Positions 7,836-16,645 of a DNA stretch of 43,702 nucleotides are shown here, piece by piece; position 1 is the stretch's first letter; every line of letters begins with the position of its first letter. The position numbers and the translations under genes were made by a program. The DNA comes from an uncultured Nitrospira sp. (GTDB lineage: Bacteria; Nitrospirota; Nitrospiria; Nitrospirales; Nitrospiraceae): positions 1 to 43,702 of the forward strand of contig CABVSR010000018.1 in the NCBI GenBank assembly GCA_902500995.1, given 5' to 3'. The notes beneath the pieces are model-generated. The model saw only the letters and a program-made list of their open reading frames with translations. It did no database searches and was not told the origin of the DNA.

Positions 7836-8504
7836 ATGGACCATACTTTTCAGGTCACCATCACCGGCGACGGGATCTCACTCGACGGGATTCTCGGGCT
7901 GCCTGCCCATCCCAAAGGCGTGATTGCCTTTGCCCATGGCAGCGGCAGCGGACGCTTCAGCCCGCGGAATCAATTCGTAGCGCGCGTCTTGGAGGAAGGC
8001 GGTTTGGCGACCTTGCTGTTGGATCTGCTGTCGCCCGGCGAGGCGGACGATCGGCGCAAGGTTTTCGACATTGATCTCCTGGCGGATCGTTTGCTCCTGG
8101 CTCGAAGTTGGCTACAGACGCATGGCCGGACCAAGCAGCTCCCCGCAGGGTATTTCGGCGCGAGCACGGGAGCAGGGGCCGCCCTGCAAGCGGCGGCTCG
8201 GCAGCCTGATGCCGTGGGCGCCGTCGTCTCGCGGGGCGGCCGGCCCGATCTTGCCGGTCCCTATTTGAGCCGCGTGACGGCGCCGACCCTGTTACTCGTC
8301 GGCGGCGAGGATGGCCCGGTCGTCGGCATGAATGAGGAGGCGCTCGCGAAACTCACCTGCCCGAAACAGCTGATGACCATCCCGGGAGCCACGCATCTCT
8401 TTGAGGAACCGGGCACCCTCGAACAGGTCGCCCAAGCGGCGCTTCGCTGGTTTCAGCGGTATCTGCACCCGGCACCGCAGCAAGCAAAGGAGTCCCTGCA
8501 ATGA
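7836..8504 (+). CDS. Alpha/beta hydrolase, dienelactone hydrolase-like
   Basis: 222 aa from ATG 7836 (an ATG two codons earlier at 7830 is an alternative; AGGATGAGG precedes). Alpha/beta-hydrolase signs: FAHGSGSGRFSPRN oxyanion region near 30, nucleophile elbow GASTGAG (Ser near 110), an acidic residue after LLLVGGEDG and His in GATHLFEEP near the C-terminus. This type is often annotated as dienelactone hydrolase family; the substrate is unknown. Its stop overlaps the start of the following UspA gene by four bases (ATGA), so the two are translationally coupled. Confidence 0.85.
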   Translation: MDHTFQVTITGDGISLDGILGLPAHPKGVIAFAHGSGSGRFSPRNQFVARVLEEGGLATLLLDLLSPGEADDRRKVFDIDLLADRLLLARSWLQTHGRTKQLPAGYFGASTGAGAALQAAARQPDAVGAVVSRGGRPDLAGPYLSRVTAPTLLLVGGEDGPVVGMNEEALAKLTCPKQLMTIPGATHLFEEPGTLEQVAQAALRWFQRYLHPAPQQAKESLQ

Positions 8505-9364
8505 ACACGCTGCTCGCCATCGATGGATCCGACCATTCTTATGAAGCCGTGCGGGCGCTGAAGTTTCTGCGCCGTGCGGAGACGCTGACCCTGCTGCATG
8601 TGGTCGATGCCCCTCGCCCGGCCTATCCCATGATGGTTCCCGAAGTAGCCCAGGAACTGTATGCGCAATTGGAACGCAGCATGAAGGAAGACGGCGAGCA
8701 GCTTCTGACGCGGATTCAATCGCTCCTACCGCTCCATAGTGGGCCCGTCACCAAGCTGCTGCGCGTGGGCTCGCCGGCGGAGCAGATCGTGGCGGCGGCT
8801 CAATCCTGCCATGCGGATCTCATTGTCATGGGGGCCAGGGGCATGGGGCCGGTGAAGGAACGGCTGCTCGGCAGCGTCTCTCATCGCGTCTTGAGTACGG
8901 CCCCTTGCGCAAAATTTATTCTCCACGGATCGCTCCGCCAACTGAAGCAGGTCCTCTTGCCGCTCGAGGGACCCTCCGACGCCGAAGCGGCGCTCAGGTT
9001 TCTCGCGAAACAACCCTTTCACGAACCGGTGAATGTGAACCTGCTGGCCGTACTCCCTCCCACAAGGCCACCCTGGCCGGTGGATGATGCCGCCGCTGAA
9101 AAATTGGAAGCGCAAGCGCTCGGCCATGCCCGTGAGTTCGTGGAAGACGTGGCCTCCAAGCTTCGCACCCAGGGCTATACGACCCGCAGCGCGAGTGTGC
9201 TGGGCACCCCGCTGACCATGATCCTGCACGAAGCGGAAAAACTGGGGGTGGATCTCATCATGGTCGGCTCTCGCGCCAGACAGGGCGTCACCCGGTTCGT
9301 CCTGGGAAGCGTCTCCCATGCCGTGCTCCATAGAGCACCTTGTCAGGTACTGGTATTTGAGTGA
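8501..9364 (+). CDS. Universal stress protein, tandem UspA domains
   Basis: 287 aa, two Usp domains. The first ends GARGMGPVKERLLGSVSHRVL (about 112-132), the second GSRARQGVTRFVLGSVSHAVL (about 253-273); both keep the G-x2-G/A...GS nucleotide-binding layout, the second less perfectly because its first Gly-x2-Gly is GSRA. AAAGGAG is eight bases before ATG, inside the end of the hydrolase gene. It is the third UspA gene within 4.2 kb, on the arm opposite to the other two, and both arms carry the same promoter type. Confidence 0.93.
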   Translation: MNTLLAIDGSDHSYEAVRALKFLRRAETLTLLHVVDAPRPAYPMMVPEVAQELYAQLERSMKEDGEQLLTRIQSLLPLHSGPVTKLLRVGSPAEQIVAAAQSCHADLIVMGARGMGPVKERLLGSVSHRVLSTAPCAKFILHGSLRQLKQVLLPLEGPSDAEAALRFLAKQPFHEPVNVNLLAVLPPTRPPWPVDDAAAEKLEAQALGHAREFVEDVASKLRTQGYTTRSASVLGTPLTMILHEAEKLGVDLIMVGSRARQGVTRFVLGSVSHAVLHRAPCQVLVFE

Positions 9365-9476
9365 GCGGAGACGCTCAGAGCTAGAGGTGGGACCCTGCTG
9401 GGGTGAAACAGTCGGACCGCACTGCATCCCTCCAGGGATACGTTCGACCTTTCACAGTCACGCTCGTAACGCCAAC

Positions 9477-9600
9477 CAGGCTGTTCAGAACGGCTATCCA
9501 GCCAGGCCGCAGCGAGGGAGCATGTGAGGCGTACCCTCAGCGGTACGTTGAACATGCGAGCGACGCGAGAACGCCGCTGGTGGCCGTTCTGAACAGCTTG
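9477..9600. repeat. REP/MITE-like palindromic element, copy 2
   Basis: Ends CAGGCTGTTCAGAACGGC and its near-perfect complement GCCGTTCTGAACAGCTTG, with internal GGCCGCAGCGAG and GCGAGAACGCCGCTGG blocks as in copies 1 and 3. It lies between convergent genes (UspA stop 9364 and the minus-strand gene ending 9603) and could also form a long stem. The rest of 9365-9476 holds nothing I can name. Confidence 0.85.
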
Positions 9601-9602
9601 GG

Positions 9603-10010
9603 CTAGCAGGGCTGGCCGTTGAAGAGACAAGGCTTATACCGCGCGATGTCGAACTCGACGTCTTCCTGATAGACCCGCTCGTTTCCGTTGACCCCGTCCT
9701 GGTCCGGATCGTTGAACATCGTGTGGTTCCACCAATAGAACAGCGGAAACTGTTCGGTGTAGTAGACCGGGTTGCCGTAGTTGCTCCTCGTATAGTCCTG
9801 CACCAGACGCCCCGTCACATAGTCGACCTTGCCGTCGCCGTGCAAGGAGTAGAGCATGATGAACATTCTGGTCTCATGGTCATACAGTTCGTCGAGACGG
9901 CTGTTCAGATCCGGTTCAAGCGGAAGAGGGTCCATGGACCAACCGGGGCCAGCCCGAAGCAGAAGGCACAAGAGGCAGATCACACCAGCGGCAATGCGGA
10001 GGTTTGTCAT
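9603..10010 (-). CDS. Small secreted protein of unknown function
   Basis: 135 aa with a clear signal peptide (MTNLRIAAGVICLLCLLLRAG, cleavage probably near GWS-MD about residue 25). The mature part is rich in aromatic and acidic residues. DPDQDGVNGNE (about 101-111) is a DxDxDG calcium-loop-like segment and HGDGKVDY a weaker one. Two late cysteines (CLFNGQPC) could form a disulphide. No family recognised. No strong Shine-Dalgarno precedes ATG 10010. Divergent from mtaB with 143 bases between. Confidence 0.75.
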   Translation of the reverse strand: MTNLRIAAGVICLLCLLLRAGPGWSMDPLPLEPDLNSRLDELYDHETRMFIMLYSLHGDGKVDYVTGRLVQDYTRSNYGNPVYYTEQFPLFYWWNHTMFNDPDQDGVNGNERVYQEDVEFDIARYKPCLFNGQPC

Positions 10011-10115
10011 AGTTCAGCTACCAGACCGACGACACGGCTCACACAGTGTTCGTCATGCTACCACCCACATACCGAGCGTTCAAGCGCGCGCCCGACTTTT
10101 CTCCGCTCACTCACC

Positions 10116-10145
10116 TTGCTGATCCCATGCGCCTCCTCTTATAAT
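10116..10145 (+). promoter_or_regulatory. Sigma-70 promoter of mtaB-miaB, probably leaderless
   Basis: TTGCTG (10116-10121), 18-base spacer, perfect TATAAT (10140-10145). Only eight bases separate TATAAT from the ATG at 10154, so the transcript should start within about three bases of the start codon. Confidence 0.7.
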
Positions 10146-10153
10146 CGCGCACG

Positions 10154-11497
10154 ATGTCCTCCACCATGCCGCGTGCATCACTCCATACATTGGGCTGCCG
10201 CCTTAGCCAGTCGGAAACCGCCATGTTGGGCGATAGCCTGACACGCCAGGGCTACCGATTGGTGGAGTACGGTGAAGAAACCGATCTGCTCGTCCTCAAT
10301 ACCTGCTCGGTGACGGAGAACGCCGAGAAAGATTGCCGCTACGCCGTCCGCAAGACCTTACGTCACTCGCCCCATGCCTTCGTGGCGGTGACCGGTTGTT
10401 ATGCCCAGACAGGAGCCGCGCAGTTGCAGACCGTTCCCGGCATCGATCTGATCGTCGGCACGCAATTCAAAATGAATCTGCCGGACTACCTTCCGGCCCC
10501 TGCGCAACTGCGCAAACAGCCGGAACCGGAACTCCGCCACAGCCGCACCATTGATCGCGAAGACTTTGTCCTGCCGGGCACCGCCTATTCCGACTCCACC
10601 CGAGCGCTGCTGAAGATCCAGGACGGGTGCGACTTCATGTGCAGCTTCTGCCTGATCCCTTTTGCCCGCGGGCGCGAACGCAGCCGGGTCGCCGCCGATG
10701 TCTTGCGCGAAGCGCGCGAGCTGGCAGCCCATGGTTATCGGGAGCTCGTACTGACCGGCGTGAACATCGGCCGATATGCCTATCAAGGAATGGAGTTGGT
10801 TGACTTGCTGCAGGAGCTTGAAGCCATTCCCGAGGTGGTCCGGATAAGGATTTCTTCCATCGAACCGACCACGCTGCCGGCCAAACTTCTCGAACATATG
10901 GCCGCCTCGTCGAAGCTCTGCCACTATTTGCATCTCCCCCTACAAAGCGGCGACAATGGCATTTTGCAGGCCATGAACCGGCGCTATGGCCTGCGGGAGT
11001 ATGAAGAGCTGGTCGCGCAGGCCCTGGCCCTCATGCCGGATCTCGGCCTGGGAACGGATCTCATGGTCGGATTCCCCGGCGAGGACGAGCAGGCATTTGC
11101 GAACACGCTACACACCGCCGGACGGCTCCCCTTTTCCTATTTTCACGTGTTCAGTTATTCCTCCCGTCCCGGCACCGCGGCGGCCCGCCTTGAGCCGCAG
11201 GTCCCGGCCGCCGTCATCCGGCAACGGAGCAAGGCTCTCGCGGAGCTGTCTCGAACCAAGGCCCTCGCCTTTTATCAGCGACAGATCGGCCGCACCGTTT
11301 CAGTGTTGTTCGAACAGGGAGAACGCGACGGTTTTCGCACCGGCACAACGGCGAACTTCACCCGCGTGGCCGCCCCGGCCGATACGGTTGCAGCCGGCTC
11401 TATCCACCAGGTCACGATTACGGGAATCATGGACGGCTTGGCCTATGGCCATCCGGCCGCTTCACCCTCCGCGCCGGGACAGAGGCCGCTGCTATGA
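10154..11497 (+). CDS. mtaB: tRNA (N6-threonylcarbamoyladenosine(37)-C2)-methylthiotransferase MtaB
   Basis: 447-aa radical-SAM enzyme that adds a methylthio group to t6A37 of tRNA. N-terminal UPF0004 domain with cluster cysteines C15 (TLGCRLSQ), C51 (NTCSVT) and C82 (GCYAQ). Radical-SAM motif C159-x3-C163-x2-C166 (CDFMCSFC), and a C-terminal TRAM-like region. TLGCRLSQ and the short linker favour the MtaB/YqeV subfamily over MiaB or RimO. ATG 10154 is used; an ATG at 10166 is an alternative. No Shine-Dalgarno precedes it, which fits a leaderless mRNA. Its stop overlaps the miaB start (ATGA). Confidence 0.92.
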   Translation: MSSTMPRASLHTLGCRLSQSETAMLGDSLTRQGYRLVEYGEETDLLVLNTCSVTENAEKDCRYAVRKTLRHSPHAFVAVTGCYAQTGAAQLQTVPGIDLIVGTQFKMNLPDYLPAPAQLRKQPEPELRHSRTIDREDFVLPGTAYSDSTRALLKIQDGCDFMCSFCLIPFARGRERSRVAADVLREARELAAHGYRELVLTGVNIGRYAYQGMELVDLLQELEAIPEVVRIRISSIEPTTLPAKLLEHMAASSKLCHYLHLPLQSGDNGILQAMNRRYGLREYEELVAQALALMPDLGLGTDLMVGFPGEDEQAFANTLHTAGRLPFSYFHVFSYSSRPGTAAARLEPQVPAAVIRQRSKALAELSRTKALAFYQRQIGRTVSVLFEQGERDGFRTGTTANFTRVAAPADTVAAGSIHQVTITGIMDGLAYGHPAASPSAPGQRPLL

Positions 11498-12852
11498 CAC
11501 AACCGAACAAGCGCCATACGGTACACATCGAAACCTTCGGTTGCCAGATGAACGAGTATGATTCCGAACTCGTCCGCACCTTACTCCGCAAGGCGGGTTT
11601 CGAATGTACCGAGGATCGCGAGCGCGCCGATGTCATGCTCATGAACACCTGCGCGATCCGTGAGAATGCCCACAATAAGGTCTACGGGCATCTCGCCGAA
11701 CTCAAGGCCGTGAAGGAGCAACGGCCGCTGGTCGTCGGCGTGCTGGGTTGCATGGCGCAAAACCTGAAGGAAGAGCTCACCGATAAGCAGCCGCTCGTGG
11801 ATGTGCTGGTCGGACCGGACGGGTACCGGCAGTTGCCGGGCCTGCTGACCAGCGCGTTGAACGCCGAGGAGCAGGGATTGGCACGCCGCGGGCTGTCCGT
11901 GGATCTGTCTGAATACGAAACCTATGACGATATCCTGCCCGAGCGCGACGGCGGCTGCAACGCCTGGATCGCCATCATGCGCGGCTGCGACAATTTCTGC
12001 AGCTTCTGCGTGGTGCCCTACACCAGGGGGCGGGAGCGCTCGCGTGACCCAGAAGGAATTTTGCGCGAGGTGCAGGTGTCGGTGGAGGCAGGCTACCGGC
12101 AGATTACACTGCTGGGCCAAAACGTGAACTCCTACCATCATGGCGATTGGGACTTCGCCCGCCTGATTCTCGCCGTGGCGAACATGCCGGGCGTCGAGCG
12201 GGTGCGCTTTACCTCCCCGCATCCGAAAGATTTTCCCGCCGCCCTCTTGGATGCCGTGGCCGGCCATCCGAACATCTGCAAGCACATTCACCTCCCGTTG
12301 CAATCCGGCAACGACCGCATTCTGGAATTGATGAATAGGACCTACAGCCGGAAGGACTATCTCGACCTGGCCGCAACCATCCGCCGGCGGCATCCCGGCA
12401 TCGCCCTCACGACGGATATCATCTGCGGCTTTTGCTCGGAAACGGAAGAAGAGTTCCTGGATACCTATCGAGTGGTCGAACAGGTGCAGTACCACTCCGC
12501 CTATGTATTCAAATACTCGGAGCGGAAAAATACCATTGCCGCGCGCAAGTTCCCCGACGATGTGCCGGAGGCCGTGAAAGGTGAACGAGTCAGCCGCCTC
12601 GTGGACCTGCAACGCCCGATCACCGCCCGCATCAATCGAGCATTGATCGGCCGCACCCTCCCCGTCATGGTGGAAGGGGACTCGAAACGTTCCGCCGACC
12701 AGTGGATGGGCCGCACCGACGAGGGCATTTACGTCATTTGGAACAAGAGCGATAGTCCGGCGTTGCTGGGGAGCATTCAGCCCGTCACAATCGTCGATGG
12801 AAGCGCGGCCGTGCTCATGGGCCGGCGCGAGCCGGACGCAACTCTCCCCTGA
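11494..12852 (+). CDS. miaB: tRNA-2-methylthio-N6-dimethylallyladenosine synthase MiaB
   Basis: 452-aa radical-SAM methylthiotransferase acting on i6A37 of tRNA. ETFGCQMN (C17), NTCAIRENA (C53) and GCMAQ (C86) bind the auxiliary [4Fe-4S] cluster; C165-x3-C169-x2-C172 (CDNFCSFC) followed by VVPYTRGRERSR is the MiaB radical-SAM signature. The last ~65 residues fit a TRAM domain. Full family length. It overlaps mtaB by four bases, so both position-37 methylthiolations are produced from one transcript. Confidence 0.95.
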   Translation: MTQPNKRHTVHIETFGCQMNEYDSELVRTLLRKAGFECTEDRERADVMLMNTCAIRENAHNKVYGHLAELKAVKEQRPLVVGVLGCMAQNLKEELTDKQPLVDVLVGPDGYRQLPGLLTSALNAEEQGLARRGLSVDLSEYETYDDILPERDGGCNAWIAIMRGCDNFCSFCVVPYTRGRERSRDPEGILREVQVSVEAGYRQITLLGQNVNSYHHGDWDFARLILAVANMPGVERVRFTSPHPKDFPAALLDAVAGHPNICKHIHLPLQSGNDRILELMNRTYSRKDYLDLAATIRRRHPGIALTTDIICGFCSETEEEFLDTYRVVEQVQYHSAYVFKYSERKNTIAARKFPDDVPEAVKGERVSRLVDLQRPITARINRALIGRTLPVMVEGDSKRSADQWMGRTDEGIYVIWNKSDSPALLGSIQPVTIVDGSAAVLMGRREPDATLP

Positions 12853-13195
12853 CATCTGTTCGAACTGGTCACTTGCCCTGCAAAAAGATCCTGTCCTGCC
12901 CGGTAGAACGGACATTGTTGCGCAGTCCTGAACAAATCTTGCCAAATTTTAGACGGCCCCTTCGTCAGACTGACAGGAACAACCGGCGCCGGCACGGCCT
13001 GAATGTGATCAGTTTTTATGCTCCGTCGCCGGCAATCCGCCTCTATGCTTCTCAACGGAGTGTGATGACAACCTCGCCACATCAATAACTTAAGTTCTCT
13101 AATCGACTCGGCAGCGCTCAGCCCGTCAGTCACCTCCATCGCAGAAACTCACCCAACGGCAGCGAACAACCTCACGTCCTGAGTCCATGGGGACA
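12853..13195. other. Intergenic region without recognisable gene
   Basis: About 340 bases after miaB. Short open frames exist but none has a convincing start site, composition or family resemblance. I see no terminator hairpin with a T-run. Confidence 0.6.
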
Positions 13196-13211
13196 GGGCA
13201 TAGGCTTTGCT
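13196..13211 (+). promoter_or_regulatory. Possible sigma-54 promoter upstream of 13278
   Basis: GGGCAT, five bases, TTGCT: same layout as the sites at 7161 and 7640, with one mismatch (G for the T at the first position). The GG and GC pairs are correctly spaced. Predicted start near 13222, 56 bases before the ATG at 13278. Confidence 0.5.
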
Positions 13212-13277
13212 AGGTCCATTCTCGCAACCATAAACACCCGGCTTACCCACCACCGATCGAGCAGAGGACGCCGCATC

Positions 13278-13409
13278 ATGAAGAAAGAACTCAGCCAGAC
13301 GCACATAGAAGAAGCCCCTAAGGGGATCAGCCTGGAAACCATCATCGCAGTCGGCGTCTTCGGTTGGATGGCTCTTGGCGTGGTGATGATGGGCCTGGGT
13401 ATCTGGTAA
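13278..13409 (+). CDS. Small single-pass membrane protein (43 aa)
   Basis: MKKELSQTHIEEAPKG, then one hydrophobic helix rich in Gly, Val and Met (about residues 20-42) ending GIW. A soluble charged N-terminus with a C-terminal membrane anchor. AGAGGA lies about ten bases before ATG. It is followed 83 bases later by the lipoprotein gene and preceded by a sigma-54-like element, much like the 31-aa gene at 7691. Unknown function. Confidence 0.6.
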   Translation: MKKELSQTHIEEAPKGISLETIIAVGVFGWMALGVVMMGLGIW

Positions 13410-13492
13410 ACCGATCCGCGTTTCGCCTGTTCTCCCTGAAGCCGCACCGCCCTGTTCGTGACCGCCTGGACCAGCCGAGAAGGAAGACCGCC

Positions 13493-14527
13493 ATGCTGAC
13501 TCACGGCTCCCGCTCCTTTCTGATGCACAGCCTGAACTCCGGACTCTTCGGACTCATCTTGATGGGCGCCATGGCCGGTTGCTCCTCGACCGCTGCTTCC
13601 GTTCAACAGAAAGCCTCCGCGCAGCCCCAGGGCTCCGTCCGGCTGGAGGAAGTCGCCGATTGGGAATTTGAAGCCTCCCATCCCAGTACTATCGATGCCG
13701 CCACACTCGACAGCCTGTTGCGGGCGGTCGTGATCGCGGAGGCGCAGAAGGATATGTCGAATCTGCCCGTGGATGGCAGCAAGCCGATGACAGTGTTCAG
13801 CGATGAGGACGTGCGTTATCTTGCTCCCCTGCTAGCCCAAGCCTTGTCTCAAGCGCAACCCGAATACGTGGTCGCTTTCCGGCTCTCCTCATCGGCAGGG
13901 TCAGGCTCTGAACCCACCGCGGGCACCCTTTATGTGAAAAACAACCGGTTGTATCTCACGTTCTCCGAGCACAACGGCTCGCTGGCCAAGGTCGAGCCGA
14001 CATGGTTTGGCGGCGGGCGACCGGCGCGTATCGTGAGCATCAATCCGGTTTCCGCCGGGCAGATCGAACAGGCGTTGCCCGCCGTGATCCAGGGCCGGCA
14101 ACACATGAAATCTCTCGCGATCGACTATAGCCGGTTTGCCAACAATCCCGAACCGGTCCCGGTCACGGCAGCGCTCGCGGCCCCCGCTTCCCCGGAGGTC
14201 CCAACCAGCGGGGCGAAAACCGCGGCCGCCGTCACCCCCGAGCAGCCGGCCAGGAACCAAGCACCTGCGCAAACTGCAGCGATCGAGAAGGTTGCGTCAA
14301 ACCTGCCCGCAGCGGAAGAGGAACGGCTGAACGAGACGCTTCAAGAATTGCAGGACGTCCGGGATGCCATGGCCCGCAAGGACGCGAAGATCAGCGTGCT
14401 GAGGAAAGACTTGGAGTCGATGCGGATGCAGTTGGAAACGAAAGATAAGGAACTCCGGGCGGTAAAAAGCACTCAGCAGATGCAACCCAAACGCGAGACC
14501 CGCAACAAGGCTGAACTGACCCGCTGA
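13493..14527 (+). CDS. Outer-membrane-type lipoprotein with C-terminal coiled coil
   Basis: 344 aa from ATG 13493 (AAGGAAG six bases upstream). The frame is open further back, but the upstream part lacks a signal sequence and overlaps the small membrane protein. Lipoprotein signal: basic start, hydrophobic stretch and lipobox MAGC (Cys about residue 27), next residue Ser, so probably not retained in the inner membrane by an Asp+2 signal. The middle is a globular domain of unknown family, then an Ala/Pro-rich linker (about 215-275), then a strongly heptad-patterned coiled coil (ERLNETLQELQDVRDAMARK... to the end). Converges on the exonuclease gene with a gap of only 17 bases. Confidence 0.8.
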   Translation: MLTHGSRSFLMHSLNSGLFGLILMGAMAGCSSTAASVQQKASAQPQGSVRLEEVADWEFEASHPSTIDAATLDSLLRAVVIAEAQKDMSNLPVDGSKPMTVFSDEDVRYLAPLLAQALSQAQPEYVVAFRLSSSAGSGSEPTAGTLYVKNNRLYLTFSEHNGSLAKVEPTWFGGGRPARIVSINPVSAGQIEQALPAVIQGRQHMKSLAIDYSRFANNPEPVPVTAALAAPASPEVPTSGAKTAAAVTPEQPARNQAPAQTAAIEKVASNLPAAEEERLNETLQELQDVRDAMARKDAKISVLRKDLESMRMQLETKDKELRAVKSTQQMQPKRETRNKAELTR

Positions 14528-14544
14528 CCGTTCCCGGTCAGGGT

Positions 14545-15261
14545 TCAGCCCACATCCACCAGCTCCGGCTTCAACAGCACAATCTCCCTCGATATCGGCG
14601 GCCGGAAATTCATCCGGCAGTAACAGCCATAGGTCACATACGTATCCTGCAGGCAATAGAGGGCAATTTCCTTCCCCTGCCCGCTCGCCCACATCTGCGC
14701 CACCTGGGACCCGCTCCCCGACTTGCTCTCGACGTTCAAGGCCCGCGCAAGTACGTCCAGCTTGACCCATCCACGATTGTCCCAGTTACTCCAGATCGCC
14801 ATGGTGTCGTAGACCGGCTCCGCGCGGAACTTGGCCAGATTGATCTCCATGCTGGGTTTCACTTGATGAACAATCGATCGCTTTTTGATGAAGGGCAGGT
14901 CGAAATTCAATCCGTTGTGGGTGATGAACAGCGACGGGCGCGACTGGCCGAGATGGTTCCAGAAAGCGCGCAGCAGCGCCGGTTCATTCTGGCCATACCA
15001 GGAGATGGCGCCGCGGGGTTCGAGGGTATCCGTGAACTCCAGCAGGCCGATGCAGACGATCCTGCTGAAGGTGCCGTCGAAGGAAGATTTTTCGTACAGG
15101 TCTTCATCCAGCCGGTGCTGTGCTTGCGCTTCGCCCACGGCGAACAGGTCGCCGCCGCTCTCGTCGAACGTGGTCTCGCCGGAGGCCAGCTGACGCCCGG
15201 CGATGCGCGCCCATTCTTCCCGGGGGGCTTGCACCGTTTCGATATCCAGCACCACTTTCAT
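14545..15261 (-). CDS. Predicted 3'-5' exonuclease of the PolB exonuclease-like family
   Basis: 238 aa, DnaQ/RNase H-fold. MKVVLDIETVQAP carries the first catalytic Asp-x-Glu pair (D6, E8). THNGLNFDLPFI (about 114-125) matches Exo II (N-x3-F-D), and YCLQDTYVTY near 205 gives the third motif Y-x3-D. This arrangement fits the family annotated as exonuclease related to the PolB proofreading domain (PF10108 type). It starts six bases after the mutT stop in the same direction, forming a repair cluster mutY-mutT-exonuclease. Whether it acts on DNA or RNA is not shown. Confidence 0.82.
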   Translation of the reverse strand: MKVVLDIETVQAPREEWARIAGRQLASGETTFDESGGDLFAVGEAQAQHRLDEDLYEKSSFDGTFSRIVCIGLLEFTDTLEPRGAISWYGQNEPALLRAFWNHLGQSRPSLFITHNGLNFDLPFIKKRSIVHQVKPSMEINLAKFRAEPVYDTMAIWSNWDNRGWVKLDVLARALNVESKSGSGSQVAQMWASGQGKEIALYCLQDTYVTYGCYCRMNFRPPISREIVLLKPELVDVG

Positions 15262-15267
15262 GCGCCG

Positions 15268-15660
15268 CTACACCTTTCCCTGCTGAAGCGCGGCGATCAC
15301 GGGCCGGTCGGCCGGCGGAAACTCGAAGCCCGCCATTTCATGAGGATAGACCCATCGAAGCTCCGCGCAGTCCATCGCGACCGCCACACCCGCCTCGATA
15401 CGGCAGCGGAAGAAATGCAATTCCACAACCTTCTCGGGATATTCATGCCGTATGATCTGAAATGGTGTCGGAATGCCGATGCGAACCTGCAACTCCTCCC
15501 ACAGCTCCCGATGCAGGCATTCTTCTAACGTCTCGCCCGTTTCACGCTTGCCGCCAGGGAACTCCCACAAGCCGCCCAAATGCGCGCCGGCCTTGCGCCG
15601 GGCGATCAAGTACCGGCCTTCGTGAGCGATGATTCCAGCCGCGACCTCGATGACATTCAT
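15268..15660 (-). CDS. mutT: MutT/Nudix family hydrolase, 8-oxo-dGTP diphosphatase-like
   Basis: 130 aa from ATG 15660; the frame continues 17 codons upstream, but those codons translate the intergenic repeat. MNVIEVAAGIIAHEGRYLIARR is typical of MutT. The Nudix box runs GKRETGETLEECLHRELWEE, with Gln where the box usually has the last Gly. GGLWEFPGGK before it is the MutT-type nucleotide-binding loop. Likely role: sanitising oxidised dGTP. It sits directly downstream of a MutY-like glycosylase, giving a GO-type repair pair. Confidence 0.88.
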   Translation of the reverse strand: MNVIEVAAGIIAHEGRYLIARRKAGAHLGGLWEFPGGKRETGETLEECLHRELWEELQVRIGIPTPFQIIRHEYPEKVVELHFFRCRIEAGVAVAMDCAELRWVYPHEMAGFEFPPADRPVIAALQQGKV

Positions 15661-15661
15661 G

Positions 15662-15774
15662 ATGAACCGCGTCCATGTGCTATCAGCGATCAGGGATCGG
15701 CTATCAGCCATCAGCTCTGCGCTATCTGCTATCAGCCATCAGCCATCGGCTCTCCGCCATCTGCTCCTGCTCCG
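15662..15774 (-). repeat. Heptad tandem repeat, family II, locus E
   Basis: Fills the mutY-mutT gap. Minus strand reads GATGGCT, GATAGCA, GATAGCG, CAGAGCT, GATGGCT, GATAGCC and so on, a clear period of seven bases, starting just after the mutY stop codon. Same family as the loci at 28521, 28600, 30381 and 30497. Confidence 0.85.
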
Positions 15775-16497
15775 TTATCCGGCCGAATTGAACGGATAGG
15801 TTTTGCACAGCGGTTTCATCGGGCAGAGGAGGCAATAGGGATTGCGCGCCGTGCAGATCGTCGCCCCGAAATCCATGATCGCTTGGTTGAAATCGTACCC
15901 CTTGCCGCGCGGAATCAACGTTTCTGAGAGTTCCCACAAGGCGGCTTTTTGCGCCTTCGGATCACCCTCGGCGATGAACACCCGGTGCAACACACGGATC
16001 ACGTTCGTATCCAGAATCGGCGCGTCCTCGTTGAATGCAAACGAACGAATGGCCCCCGCGGTATAACGCCCGATGCCTTTGAAGGATAATAATTCCTCGG
16101 CGTCGCTTGGCAACTGACCGCCGTACCGGGCCACGGTCTCGCGCGCGATGCTGTGCAGTCGCTCGGGACGGATGTTGTAGCCCAGCGGATACCAGGTCTC
16201 TTTGACCTCCGCCACCGGCGCGTCGGCCAGCTCCGCGAACGACGGATAACGTTCCAGAAACTCATGGTATTTCGGAATGACCCGATCTACCTGCGTCTGC
16301 TGGAGCATCACCTCCGAAACCAGAATGTGGTACGGGTCCGAGGTCTTTCGCCAAGGCAGGTCGCGGCCATACTCCTTGTACCACTTCAACAGCCGGTTCT
16401 GAAATCGCTGTTTCTGCCCGCGGGCAAGCGACACGGAGGATGCCGGCGACTGTTTTTTTCGCCGGGTAGATTTCTGAGCGCGAGATTTTATCGGCAT
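15775..16497 (-). CDS. mutY: MutY-like A/G-specific adenine glycosylase, short form
   Basis: 240 aa. HhH-GPD glycosylase: catalytic Glu62 in SEVMLQQTQVDRV, helix-hairpin-helix LLSFKGIGRYTAGAI (137-150), catalytic Asp163 in ILDTNVIRVLHRV, and a [4Fe-4S] site C215-x6-C222-x2-C225-x5-C231. The protein ends right after the cluster, so the C-terminal Nudix-like 8-oxoG recognition domain of classical MutY (~350 aa) is absent. The LGYNIRPERL segment also departs from the usual LGYYARARNL. It may be a MutY variant or a mismatch glycosylase of Mig type. The gene is followed on the same strand by repeats and a free-standing mutT. Confidence 0.85.
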   Translation of the reverse strand: MPIKSRAQKSTRRKKQSPASSVSLARGQKQRFQNRLLKWYKEYGRDLPWRKTSDPYHILVSEVMLQQTQVDRVIPKYHEFLERYPSFAELADAPVAEVKETWYPLGYNIRPERLHSIARETVARYGGQLPSDAEELLSFKGIGRYTAGAIRSFAFNEDAPILDTNVIRVLHRVFIAEGDPKAQKAALWELSETLIPRGKGYDFNQAIMDFGATICTARNPYCLLCPMKPLCKTYPFNSAG

Positions 16498-16645
16498 ATC
16501 GGTCCGTGAAGCGTGGCGGCATTCTAAAAGGCGGGGGGTCGAAAATCAAACCGGCTCAAAACAGAAGGCGCCGCCGGGCAGGGTCTCCTTCCCGGACCAC
16601 TCCCCGCCCCGCGGCGCATCATGCCACACGATCAGGCCGCTAACG

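Noticed and set aside
11581-12945. Minus-strand open frame of 454 codons
   Set aside because: Exact antisense of miaB, which has complete radical-SAM signatures.
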